12,196 nucleotides of DNA from contig JAHFDU010000087.1 in the NCBI GenBank assembly GCA_023248835.1, positions 1-12,196 of the forward strand, read 5' to 3'. The position numbers and the translations under genes were made by a program. Shown piece by piece: positions 1-6,728 of the stretch. The notes under the pieces are model-generated. The model was not told the origin of the DNA and made no database searches. It saw nothing but the letters and a program-made list of their open reading frames with translations. The stretch comes from Myxococcales bacterium (lineage in GTDB: Bacteria > Myxococcota_A > Polyangia > Palsa-1104). Position 1 is the stretch's first letter. Every line of letters starts with the position of its first letter.

Positions 1-46
1 GTGGAATAGCAGCCGTTTCTTTTTTCTCCTTCAGACTTTTTCAGTC

Positions 47-1135
47 ATGGCAGAAACTGCGTCCAGCACCATGTTCGACAAGCTCGAGAGCGTCGAAAAA
101 CGCTTCTTGGATCTCGACGTCATGCTGGCCGATCCGGCGATCATCGGGCGGCGTTCTGAATTTCAGAAGCTGGCCAAAGAGCACGCCGATATTTCCGATT
201 TGGTAGGTACTTATCGCAAGTATCGCGAAGTGGCGCGTGCGCTCGACGACAATAAGCCGCTGCTCGAAGAGAAAGATGCCGAACTGCGAACCATGGCGCG
301 GGAAGAGCAGGCGCGGCTTTCGACCGAGCAGCAGCAACTTTCGGAGCGATTGCATTTTTTGTTGTTGCCCAAGGATCCGAACGACGACAAAAACATCGTG
401 CTCGAGATTCGCGGCGGCACCGGCGGCGAAGAGGCAGCACTATTTGCGGCGGATCTTTTCCGCATGTACGCGCGTTACGCAGAGCGCCACCGCTGGAAGC
501 TGGAGATCCTGTCGCAGTCGGACGCTTCAGCGGGCGGGTTGAAAGAACTGATCGCGCTCATCTCAGCGCCGGGGGGAAAAGTCTATTCGCAGCTGAAATA
601 TGAATCGGGCGTTCACCGAGTTCAGCGCGTGCCAGCGACCGAGCAGCAGGGACGGATCCACACTTCAGCAGCGACGGTGGTGGTGCTGCCCGAAGTCGAA
701 GAGGTCGACGTCAAGATCGAAGAAAAAGATCTGGAGATCAAAGTTTCGCGCTCGGGCGGTCCCGGCGGTCAGTCGGTCAACACCACCGATTCCGCTGTCC
801 AAATCTTGCACGTGCCGACAGGAATTCAGGTGCGCTGCCAGGATGAAAAATCGCAGCACAAGAACAAAGACAAGGCGCTCAAGATTTTGCGCTCGAAGAT
901 TTATGAGATTGAACGCGAGAAACAAGAGGCCGCCGAACGCGAGGCGCGTCGATCGCAGGTGAAATCGGGCGACCGCTCCGACAAAATTCGCACCTACAAT
1001 TTTCCGCAGGATCGATTGACCGACCACCGCATCGGGTTGACAAAGCACAACCTCAAGGGGATTTTAGACGGCGAACTCGATGACATTATCGACGCGCTGC
1101 GCACGCACTACCAAGCCGAAGCCCTACAGGGCTAG
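47..1135 (+). CDS. prfA: Peptide chain release factor 1 (RF1)
   Basis: RF1 recognises UAA and UAG in the ribosomal A site and triggers hydrolysis of peptidyl-tRNA. The 362 residues match the family length (about 355-360). Numbering from the first ATG, the codon-recognition tripeptide PAT is at 196-198 (in RVPATEQQGRIHT), where RF2 would have SPF. The peptidyl-hydrolysis GGQ loop is at 240-242 (SGGPGGQSVNTTDSAV), followed by the conserved CQDEKSQHKNKDKA segment. No Shine-Dalgarno sequence precedes the ATG at 47. An in-frame ATG at 71 begins MFDKLESVEKRF, which is how many RF1 proteins start, so 71 is a serious alternative (354 aa). The usual bacterial partner prmC, which methylates the GGQ glutamine, does not follow; a cytochrome gene starts 6 nt after the stop. 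The stop is UAG, which RF1 itself reads. Function is certain; only the start is open. Confidence 0.97.
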   Translation: MAETASSTMFDKLESVEKRFLDLDVMLADPAIIGRRSEFQKLAKEHADISDLVGTYRKYREVARALDDNKPLLEEKDAELRTMAREEQARLSTEQQQLSERLHFLLLPKDPNDDKNIVLEIRGGTGGEEAALFAADLFRMYARYAERHRWKLEILSQSDASAGGLKELIALISAPGGKVYSQLKYESGVHRVQRVPATEQQGRIHTSAATVVVLPEVEEVDVKIEEKDLEIKVSRSGGPGGQSVNTTDSAVQILHVPTGIQVRCQDEKSQHKNKDKALKILRSKIYEIEREKQEAAEREARRSQVKSGDRSDKIRTYNFPQDRLTDHRIGLTKHNLKGILDGELDDIIDALRTHYQAEALQG

Positions 1136-1141
1136 CCTCCC

Positions 1142-4102
1142 TTGTTCAAAATAGACGAAGACAGATCGTATGCGCGGCTGTTCTTTGTGCTGGCTGCCGC
1201 ATTTGCGCTGGTCACTGCGTGGGCCGTCTATGAGGAGGGCTGGGGACGGCGCGAATACAAAAAGGTGCAAAAAGATTTCTTTCGACTCGAGCGCGACATC
1301 GCGGCCAAGAATCTTTCTCGCGCCTGCTTTGGCGCTGGGGGCGACGACATCACGCGTTTGCGAATGGAGAACCTCGTCACCCATTGTACCGCGCTGGGGC
1401 CTGCCCATCAGAACCTGACGAAAGAGCGCGACGCATTGCGGGTCAGTGGCGGACAGCGCGCGGCTGCAGCCGAACAGGTCGTGCGAGAAAAAGCGGCTGC
1501 CGCGACTGAAGCTGAACAAGAACTGTCGCTCTGCAGATCGTGCTACGAGGAAGCCTATTACGAGTGGACGCAGGCAAAACACCAGGGCCAGCGCGATCTC
1601 GCTAAACGCCAAGCTGTGCTCGACACGCTGCAGAAGCAACTCGATGAGTTGCGAGCGGTTGCCAACCGCACGGCCGCCTCGTTGCAAGAGGCGACGCAGT
1701 GGGCGACGGAGTTGACCGCCAGAGGCGACGAACTCACTCGCCAGCTGGAGCAAAAAGAAGCGCCGATCAAAGAGGCGCTGCACAGCTACTTGGCTTTGAG
1801 CACGACGCAGGAGAACGAAGTTGTGCAGCGAAATTTGCCAGAACTCGGCCGTGTCGATCGTTGCGAAACCTGTCATATGGCCGCGGCACGGCCCGGTTTT
1901 GAGACGGTGGTGTCGGTGGCGTTTCGCTCGCATCCCTATCGTCGCACATTGTTCGCGCTGCATCCGGTGGAAAAATTTGGCTGTACTACGTGTCATGGCG
2001 GGCAGGGCGAAGCGACGACGCAGTTTTTTGCGCATGCGCCGCCGGGGCCGCGCAACCTCGACAAACATTTCTTTGCCGACTCGATGCTGCACGGGCCGGA
2101 GGTGGAATCCAATTGCCTCAAGTGCCACAGCGCCGAGACTGAGTTGCGCTCGGAGTTGCGGTGCGAATCCGATGCCGAGTGCACGCAGCCGGGACAGGAG
2201 AGTGAGCTGAGATGCCGAGTTCCGCGGCTGCCGATGGCGCCGCTTGATCCGGCGACGAATTTGTTGTCCTTGTCGGTGGCGAGCGACGCAGTCAAATATT
2301 GTGTCGCCGAGGATGGTCAGGCAACGAAGGTTGATCTGGCGCCGCATCTTTCACGTGGGCGCAAGATCATCGACGAGGCGGGCTGCACCGGTTGCCACGC
2401 CATCGCCGGCTTTGCGGCGCACAAGGACGGCCCTGACTTGCGTCGCCTCGCGAGCAAGTTCTCGACCGCTGAAAATCGTCGATGGCTCGAGGCGTGGATT
2501 CGAGCGCCGCATACGCTGCATGCGCGGGGACGAATGCCGAATTTTTTCCCGACTTCTCGCGCGCAAGCCGGCGAAGAGTCGAGCGCGATGGCGGCGTTTC
2601 TTGTCGCCCAATCCACTCCACTGGCGCTTCGAAGATTGCCAGGCGGTAGCAGTCAGGAACACGGCCGGGCACGGGTGACGGAGCTCGGCTGTATCAGTTG
2701 TCACGAACTGCCGAGCGGCGAAAAGATCACACGAGTAAACCGCGGTTCTCATTTTGATCACGCCCCCGATCTCAGCGACATCGGATCGAAGACCACCGTC
2801 GAGTGGATTTATGGTTGGCTCAAAGATCCCAAAGCCTACGCACCCGGAACGAAGATGCCGAGTTTTCGTCTTTCCGATCAAGAGGCACTCGACGTCGCAG
2901 CCTACCTAGCAAATTCTGTAAGCGTTCACGCCCCACAGCCCGTGCATCCTGAGCGGAGCGCAGCGAAGTCGAAGGGCAATACAATCGAAGACTGCCCTTC
3001 GACAAGCTCAGGGCGAGCGGAGCGTGAACGGTTAGCAAATTCGAAACGTGCGATGTCACCGACGGTGCGGATGACGGGGACGGTGGCGCAGGGCAAATGG
3101 CTGGTCGAGCATTATGGCTGTCATGGCTGTCACGAAATCAACGGGTTCGAAACGCGGCCGCCGATTGGCGTCGACCTGTCCGATTTCGGCGCCAAAGACG
3201 TTACCCGACTCGATTTTGGCGACGCCATCGTCGACCCACAAAAACAGTCTTGGGAGGTGTGGACCGAGAACAAATTGCGTCACCCGCGCCTGTTTGCTTA
3301 CGACCGCGCGCCATTGCGCATGCCGGAGTATGAGTTTTCGGAGGAGGAAATTGCCGACGTCAAGATTGTGCTCAAAGGCCTACGCGGGCGATCCCACGAC
3401 GCCGAAGTCAAAGGGCATGAACTGTCCGCAACCGATCTTGCGCGCGAGCAAGGCCGAGACAAGTTGCGCGCCTACAATTGTGCCGGTTGTCACACTGTCG
3501 ACAGCCATGGCGGCGAAGTTCGATCGGCCGAAATCTACAGTCGCAGCCGCAATCCGGAAATTCCGCCCCCTGCGCTCTACAGCGAAGGAGCCAAGACGCA
3601 GCCGAACTGGCTGTTTCATTTCTTGAAGGCGCCGTCTGAAATTCGCCCCAGTCTGAAAGTGCGCATGCCGACCTTTGGATTTTCCGATGTCGAAGCGACG
3701 CAGTTGGTGGCGATGTTCTCGGCGCTTGACGGAGCGACCTATCCCTATTTCGACAATCCGCCTTATCCTCTCAGCCAAGTCGAGCGCGCCGAGGCGGCGA
3801 CTGCTTTTCAAATCGCGGAGTGTGTGCGCTGCCATCCTCAGTCTGGCGCGCCATCACCAGTCGGGGCGCCGGCCCTGTTGCATTTGAGCCAAAGACTGCG
3901 TGGTGACTGGCTGCTGAAATGGCTCGAGAATCCTGCCGCGCTCAATCCCAGTACGACGATGCCGAGTTTTTTTTCCGACGGCGGCGCAATGTTCGCAGCT
4001 GCGGCGAAAAATGATCGCAACCATCCCGACGCTGAGCATCTCGGCAGTCTGTCGGTCGAACAGGTGGTCGAGCGCTTGCGAAATTGGTTGATGACCCAGT
4101 AG
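1142..4102 (+). CDS. Membrane-anchored octahaem c-type cytochrome
   Basis: Predicted periplasmic electron carrier of 986 aa. Residues 12-29 form one hydrophobic helix after a short charged N-terminus, so the rest should face the periplasm. Residues about 40-225 are charged and helical, probably coiled coil. Eight CxxCH haem sites start at Cys241, 281, 325, 415, 517, 660, 780 and 894. Haems 1-3 form a compact triad (RVDRCETCH, VEKFGCTTCH, ESNCLKCH) resembling the large cytochromes linked to bc-type quinol oxidases in deltaproteobacteria and relatives (recalled, not searched). Haems 4-8 lie in class-I cytochrome c units, each ending in a likely distal-Met motif (RMPNF, KMPSF, RMPEY, RMPTF, TMPSF). 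A 42-residue palindromic-repeat insertion occupies about 593-634. C131-x-x-C134-Y135 lacks the His and is not counted. The TTG start lies 6 nt after the prfA stop, in the same frame and without a clear ribosome site; no better start precedes the helix. No quinol-oxidase subunits are nearby, so its redox partner is unknown. Confidence 0.9.
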   Translation: MFKIDEDRSYARLFFVLAAAFALVTAWAVYEEGWGRREYKKVQKDFFRLERDIAAKNLSRACFGAGGDDITRLRMENLVTHCTALGPAHQNLTKERDALRVSGGQRAAAAEQVVREKAAAATEAEQELSLCRSCYEEAYYEWTQAKHQGQRDLAKRQAVLDTLQKQLDELRAVANRTAASLQEATQWATELTARGDELTRQLEQKEAPIKEALHSYLALSTTQENEVVQRNLPELGRVDRCETCHMAAARPGFETVVSVAFRSHPYRRTLFALHPVEKFGCTTCHGGQGEATTQFFAHAPPGPRNLDKHFFADSMLHGPEVESNCLKCHSAETELRSELRCESDAECTQPGQESELRCRVPRLPMAPLDPATNLLSLSVASDAVKYCVAEDGQATKVDLAPHLSRGRKIIDEAGCTGCHAIAGFAAHKDGPDLRRLASKFSTAENRRWLEAWIRAPHTLHARGRMPNFFPTSRAQAGEESSAMAAFLVAQSTPLALRRLPGGSSQEHGRARVTELGCISCHELPSGEKITRVNRGSHFDHAPDLSDIGSKTTVEWIYGWLKDPKAYAPGTKMPSFRLSDQEALDVAAYLANSVSVHAPQPVHPERSAAKSKGNTIEDCPSTSSGRAERERLANSKRAMSPTVRMTGTVAQGKWLVEHYGCHGCHEINGFETRPPIGVDLSDFGAKDVTRLDFGDAIVDPQKQSWEVWTENKLRHPRLFAYDRAPLRMPEYEFSEEEIADVKIVLKGLRGRSHDAEVKGHELSATDLAREQGRDKLRAYNCAGCHTVDSHGGEVRSAEIYSRSRNPEIPPPALYSEGAKTQPNWLFHFLKAPSEIRPSLKVRMPTFGFSDVEATQLVAMFSALDGATYPYFDNPPYPLSQVERAEAATAFQIAECVRCHPQSGAPSPVGAPALLHLSQRLRGDWLLKWLENPAALNPSTTMPSFFSDGGAMFAAAAKNDRNHPDAEHLGSLSVEQVVERLRNWLMTQ
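2907..3042. mobile_element. Palindromic element inserted in-frame in the cytochrome gene, with 10-bp direct repeats
   Basis: TAGCAAATTC occurs at 2907-2916 and again at 3033-3042, bounding a 116-bp palindromic segment (2917-3032). Paired arms are CGTTCACGC (2923-2931) with GCGTGAACG (3022-3030), CCTGAGC (2948-2954) with GCTCAGG (3006-3012), and TCGAAGGGCA (2969-2978) with TGCCCTTCGA (2993-3002), leaving a 14-nt loop. The period of the flanking repeats is 126 bp, exactly 42 codons, so the cytochrome frame survives and residues LANS appear at 589-592 and 631-634. The segment falls in the linker between haem units 5 and 6. The direct repeat is what a target-site duplication would look like. There is no transposase inside, so it would have been moved in trans, if it moved. 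Confidence 0.85.
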
Positions 4103-4108
4103 AAAGCC

Positions 4109-4168
4109 GCTCATGCTGAGCGGAGCGCAAGTCGAGATTGTCCTTCGACAGGCTCAGGACGAGCGGGA
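4109..4168. repeat. Second copy of the palindromic repeat, just after the cytochrome stop
   Basis: This stretch begins 6 nt after the cytochrome TAG. It holds a left arm with TGAGCGGAGCGCA and AGTCGA, the same words as the copy inside the gene. Its right arm reads CCTTCGACAGGCTCAGGACG, differing at two positions from the corresponding stretch at 2996-3015. As RNA the two arms fold into an imperfect long hairpin. No T-tract follows, so it is not a textbook intrinsic terminator, but it could still act as a bidirectional transcript end between the convergent cytochrome and HMG-CoA lyase genes. No flanking direct repeat was seen around this copy. Confidence 0.75.
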
Positions 4169-4201
4169 GTTAGTCACCGTTTAGGGGGTATGCATAGAAT
4201 G

Positions 4202-4238
4202 TTGACTGGTCAAGTTTTCAGTTCTCGACGAGAAACGC
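4202..4238. repeat. Two small inverted repeats, including copy 1 of a 24-bp shared block
   Basis: TTGAC-TG-GTCAA occupies 4202-4213. It is followed by TTCTCG-A-CGAGAA at 4222-4234, which is the core of a 24-bp block (4215-4238) repeated with only two differences at 7906-7929. Both palindromes lie in the non-coding space between convergent genes, not in front of an evident gene. They may be operator-like sites, relics, or part of a dispersed repeat; function is unknown. Confidence 0.6.
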
Positions 4239-4268
4239 GATGAACGTTGTTGATCGCCATCCGAAACT

Positions 4269-4417
4269 CGCGCGGTTAGCGCGCGGCGGGGGGGGTGAGG
4301 CTGAGCCGGACCTTAATGGTCCGAGTGCGAAGCCGAACCGGCGGGCTTTGCCCGACGAGGGGGTTCGGCCCGAGCCGGCGCGAATGCGCCGAGAGCGAGG
4401 GCGAACGGGAACGTCCC
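4269..4417. other. Non-coding run of five GC-rich hairpins between convergent genes
   Basis: Successive inverted repeats fill the space before the end of the HMG-CoA lyase gene: CGCGC/GCGCG (4269-4273 with 4279-4283); CGGACC/GGTCCG (4307-4312 with 4318-4323); GCCGAACC/GGTTCGGC (4332-4339 with 4362-4369), enclosing CGGGC/GCCCG (4342-4346 with 4350-4354); CGGCGC/GCGCCG (4376-4381 with 4386-4391); and a weak GGGA/TCCC (4407-4410 with 4414-4417). A run of eight G lies at 4288-4295. The whole gap 4103-4436 contains no convincing gene. The hairpins could end transcription from either side, be a structured RNA tail of the lyase transcript, or be a structured repeat element. No T-tract marks a standard terminator. 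Confidence 0.55.
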
Positions 4418-4436
4418 CTGTGAGCGGTTTCCGGAC

Positions 4437-5357
4437 TTACTTGCCTCGTGAGCGAGTGCCGATAGCCGCGCGCAGCATTTTGGACGGCAATTCGTGCCCG
4501 ACCAGTGCGGCCATCTTGATCGAGCAATCGATAATCGCTTCGAGAACGACGCCGGTTTCGATGCCCATTCCGTGCAGCATGTAGAGCAAATCTTCGGTGG
4601 CAAGATTGCCTGCAGCCCCCGGCGCATAGGGGCAGCCGCCCAGTCCGCCGATGGCGCTGTCGACGGTGGCGATGCCGAGTTCAAGTCCAGCGAACACGTT
4701 GGCCAGTGCGGTGCCACGGGTGTCGTGAAAATGCATCGCCAACGCTTCCAAAGGCGCAACCTTGAGCACGCGCTCGAGTAGATCTTTGACTTGCAGCGGA
4801 GTGGCGACTCCGATGGTATCTCCGAGCGAAATTTGATAAACGCCGCGACGCAAGAGCTCCTCTGTGAGCGCCACCACTTTTTGCGGATCGACTTTGCCCT
4901 CGTAAGGACAGCCGTAGACTGTCGAGACGTAGGCACGCACACGCACGCCTTGCTCGCTTGCTGGCGTGACCACCTCTTCGAAAGCCGCCAGAGTCTCGGT
5001 GATTGTTTTGTTTACATTTTTTTTGTTGTGAGTTTCAGAGGCTGACAAAAAGACCGCGACTTCACGCATGCCAGCCGCTAGCGCGCGTTCAAGGCCTTGG
5101 CGGTTGGGCACCAAGCAGGAGTAGGTTACCCCCGGGACGCGATCGATTTTGGACGCGACCTCTTCGGCGTCAGCCAGCTGCGGAATCCATTTGGGATTGA
5201 CGAAACTGGTCACCTCAATCGCATCGAGACCGGAGCGAGAGAGCAGATTTAATACCGCGATTTTTTCTGCCGCTGGCAGCAGCCGCGACTCGTTTTGCAA
5301 ACCGTCGCGCGGTCCGACTTCGTAAATACGTACCCGTGATGGCACGCGATTAGACAT
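4437..5357 (-). CDS. mvaB: Hydroxymethylglutaryl-CoA lyase
   Basis: Cytosolic TIM-barrel enzyme that cleaves HMG-CoA to acetyl-CoA and acetoacetate, the last step of leucine degradation. It has 306 aa, usual for bacterial members. Visible family landmarks are VGPRDGLQNE (Arg17 and Asp18, catalysis and metal), SLGDTIGVATP at 177-187, the metal-binding HFHDT (His209 and His211), and the catalytic-loop Cys242 in GGLGGCPYAPGAAGNLATED with Asn251. All expected key residues are present. The ATG at 5357 gives the family-like N-terminus SNRVPSRVRIYEVGPRDG; a longer reading up to 5495 would run into the upstream HAD gene and is rejected. A weak purine stretch (AAAGACGG) precedes the start. It follows the HAD gene by 23 nt on the same strand, probably as an operon. 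The other leucine-catabolism genes (liuABCD type) are not in the window. Confidence 0.95.
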   Translation of the reverse strand: MSNRVPSRVRIYEVGPRDGLQNESRLLPAAEKIAVLNLLSRSGLDAIEVTSFVNPKWIPQLADAEEVASKIDRVPGVTYSCLVPNRQGLERALAAGMREVAVFLSASETHNKKNVNKTITETLAAFEEVVTPASEQGVRVRAYVSTVYGCPYEGKVDPQKVVALTEELLRRGVYQISLGDTIGVATPLQVKDLLERVLKVAPLEALAMHFHDTRGTALANVFAGLELGIATVDSAIGGLGGCPYAPGAAGNLATEDLLYMLHGMGIETGVVLEAIIDCSIKMAALVGHELPSKMLRAAIGTRSRGK

Positions 5358-5380
5358 GAATTCCGTCTTTAATTTTATTC

Positions 5381-6034
5381 CTAAACTGCAAGTTTCACCA
5401 GCAGCTCGTCGGTGAGCTCGTGCAGGGTGCTGATCACAACATCGGCGGCGTCCTGCGGCTGATTGGCGAAATTGCCGGCACGCACCGCCACGCAACGCAT
5501 GCCGGCAGAGCGAGCCGCAGCGATCCCGGCAGTCGAATCCTCAATCACCAAACACTCTTTCGGCGCCAACTGAAGGCGAGTTGCGGCCTGCAGATAGCCC
5601 CCTGGATGAGGTTTCCCACGCGTGACGTCCTCGGCGGAAATAAACCAAGGAAAACAGTCCTTGATCTGCAGCGCACGAATCGAAAACTCGATCTCCTCGC
5701 GACTCGAGCCAGAGACGATGGCGGATGCGTACTGTGAGGTCACTCGTCGTACCGTCTCGACCGCTCCCGGCAGCGTCAGCAGGCCTTCGGTTTGAACCAA
5801 CTGTTCGCGCTGTTTGGCAACGGCGGCAAGTAGCGCGACAAAGGACAACCCGAAGTCTCCCGCCGCTTGCAAGCGTGCATAGATCTCGCGCCATCCGTGA
5901 CCGATGATGAAATGGCGTTCGTCATCGGTTACGACACGACCGCGCGCCGCCAAAACCCGGGCGACCGCTTCAGCGTTTTGGCGCTCGCTGTCTACGAGCG
6001 TTCCGTCGAGATCGAAGAATACCGCCTTCAGCAT
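5381..6034 (-). CDS. HAD-superfamily phosphatase, beta-phosphoglucomutase/phosphoglycolate-phosphatase-like
   Basis: 217-aa cytosolic hydrolase expected to dephosphorylate, or move phosphate on, a small metabolite through an aspartyl-phosphate. Motif I is FFDLDGTLVDS, with nucleophile Asp8 and acid/base Asp10. Motif II is VSGSSR with Ser108. Motif III is GKPHPGGY with Lys141. Motif IV is VIEDSTAGIAAA with Glu165 and Asp166. The helical stretch between motifs I and II (about 15-90) is the usual C1 cap. This set is typical of the beta-PGM/Gph/CbbY/YcjU group, whose substrates cannot be assigned from sequence. The start is ATG at 6034; a GTG at 6037 directly before it would add one residue. It is the first gene of a probable two-gene unit with the HMG-CoA lyase and is divergent from the small lipoprotein gene. 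Confidence 0.92.
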   Translation of the reverse strand: MLKAVFFDLDGTLVDSERQNAEAVARVLAARGRVVTDDERHFIIGHGWREIYARLQAAGDFGLSFVALLAAVAKQREQLVQTEGLLTLPGAVETVRRVTSQYASAIVSGSSREEIEFSIRALQIKDCFPWFISAEDVTRGKPHPGGYLQAATRLQLAPKECLVIEDSTAGIAAARSAGMRCVAVRAGNFANQPQDAADVVISTLHELTDELLVKLAV

Positions 6035-6063
6035 CACTTATTCTTAGCCCAAGCTTTCACTTT

Positions 6064-6095
6064 TTGACTGCTATTTTTCGTAGAACTTTTACCAT
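6064..6095 (+). promoter_or_regulatory. Possible promoter of the small lipoprotein gene
   Basis: The AT-rich 69-nt gap between the divergent HAD and lipoprotein genes contains TTGACT at 6064-6069, five of six matches to a -35 box. The best downstream -10 candidates (TTTTAC 6087-6092, TACCAT 6090-6095) are weak or badly spaced. The call rests mostly on the -35 match and on position. Confidence 0.22.
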
Positions 6096-6103
6096 CGAGG
6101 AGT

Positions 6104-6547
6104 ATGCGTTCACTTTCTATCTTTGCACTTGGGTTGATGGGCTGTGTTCATGCTCGATCAGTTAATCCAGAGGACGCCTGCGTGCTGGTGGCAGCCAGTC
6201 GGGTGCGGCTCGAGCAGGGCGTATCCACACACGACCTGTACCAACTCTCGCTGCGCACTCCGTTCGCCAGCGACGGACGCAGTGCCTACGCGCAGGAGGT
6301 CACGGCCAAGACCGCAGGTTGGGGCCTTGGGACAGGAGCGCTGTTTGGCGCTTTTATCGTGGGTTTCGCAACCGATCAGAGTCAGCGCGGACCGCGTATC
6401 GCCACCATCACTTTGGCCTCCACCGGAATGGCGATGACTGCGCTCTATTTTTTGCTCAACTACACTTCCGGCCGCAAGGCCGAGAGCACGCGCCGGGCGA
6501 TGATCGACTGGAGTAGTCAGTGCGCGCAGCCGCTGCCGAATCAGTAG
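6104..6547 (+). CDS. Small predicted lipoprotein with two hydrophobic segments, function unknown
   Basis: 147 aa. The N-terminus MRSLSIFALGLMGC is a short lipoprotein signal with lipobox LMGC, predicting lipidation at Cys14 and attachment to a membrane. Residues about 70-89 (glycine-rich) and 99-120 are hydrophobic and long enough to span a membrane, forming a hairpin around a short loop. The tail ends near Cys140; with Cys26 it could form a disulphide. I do not recognise the family. GAGGAG at 6097-6102 ends one base before the ATG, unusually close for a ribosome site. An in-frame ATG at 6137 would leave better spacing for other signals but would destroy the lipobox, so 6104 is kept. A palindromic repeat follows the stop immediately. 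Confidence 0.72.
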   Translation: MRSLSIFALGLMGCVHARSVNPEDACVLVAASRVRLEQGVSTHDLYQLSLRTPFASDGRSAYAQEVTAKTAGWGLGTGALFGAFIVGFATDQSQRGPRIATITLASTGMAMTALYFLLNYTSGRKAESTRRAMIDWSSQCAQPLPNQ

Positions 6548-6588
6548 CCCCTTCGCCGGAGCCTGTCCCGAGCTTGTCGAAGGGCGGG
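6548..6588. repeat. Third palindromic repeat copy (partial), after the lipoprotein stop
   Basis: This starts one base after the lipoprotein stop codon. On the - strand it reads CCCTTCGACAAGCTCGGGAC, matching the right arm of the copy in the cytochrome gene at 2995-3014 except for one base. CCCTTCG (6549-6555) pairs with CGAAGGG (6578-6584), so the unit folds into a hairpin with a 22-nt loop. It lies about 45 nt upstream of the tRNA gene and may end the lipoprotein transcript. No flanking duplication was seen. Confidence 0.7.
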
Positions 6589-6633
6589 ATCGCGCGCACT
6601 CGGAGATTCGTGATAGAAACCTGGCTGCACGCC

Positions 6634-6720
6634 GCCGGGGTGGCGAAATTGGTATACGCAGGGGACTTAAAATCCCCAGGATTCAAAAGGTCCGTGCGGG
6701 TTCGATTCCCGCCCTCGGCA
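6634..6720 (+). tRNA. tRNA-Leu (anticodon UAA)
   Basis: 87-nt class II tRNA reading UUA and UUG. The acceptor stem GCCGGGG (6634-6640) pairs with CCTCGGC (6713-6719) with one G-U pair. The D-arm is GCG...CGC. The anticodon stem GGGGA/TCCCC encloses the loop CTTAAAA, with anticodon TAA at 6668-6670. The long variable arm (about 6678-6692) has a short GGAT/GTCC stem and confirms a Leu-type class II molecule. The T-stem GCGGG/CCCGC encloses TTCGATT. The discriminator base is A6720, standard for leucine. The next bases are CTA rather than CCA, so the 3' end must be added by the CCA-adding enzyme. The 3' end lies 8 nt from the end of the convergent membrane-protein gene. No duplicated tRNA 3' fragment suggesting an integrated element was seen. 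Confidence 0.97.
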
Positions 6721-6728
6721 CTAGGTTT

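Noticed and set aside
1532..1546. Ninth haem site in the cytochrome (C131-x-x-C134)
   Set aside because: The following residue is Tyr rather than His and the site lies in the coiled-coil stalk.
1124..2347. 407-residue open frame on the - strand opposite the cytochrome N-terminal half
   Set aside because: It lies antisense to a well-supported coiled-coil and haem-coding region, has a low-complexity Arg-rich composition and no recognisable motif; it is a by-product of GC-rich codon use.
4240..4584. 114-residue + strand frame starting next to the palindromic block
   Set aside because: Most of it translates the hairpin region and the antisense of the HMG-CoA lyase end; the composition is repetitive Arg/Gly/Pro and no ribosome site precedes it.
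5358..5495. 46-residue N-terminal extension of the HMG-CoA lyase
   Set aside because: It overlaps the 3' end of the HAD gene and adds non-family sequence; the ATG at 5357 gives the usual lyase N-terminus.
6634..6720. tRNA-Leu as an integration site for a genomic island
   Set aside because: No integrase gene and no repeated tRNA 3' segment were found in the window.
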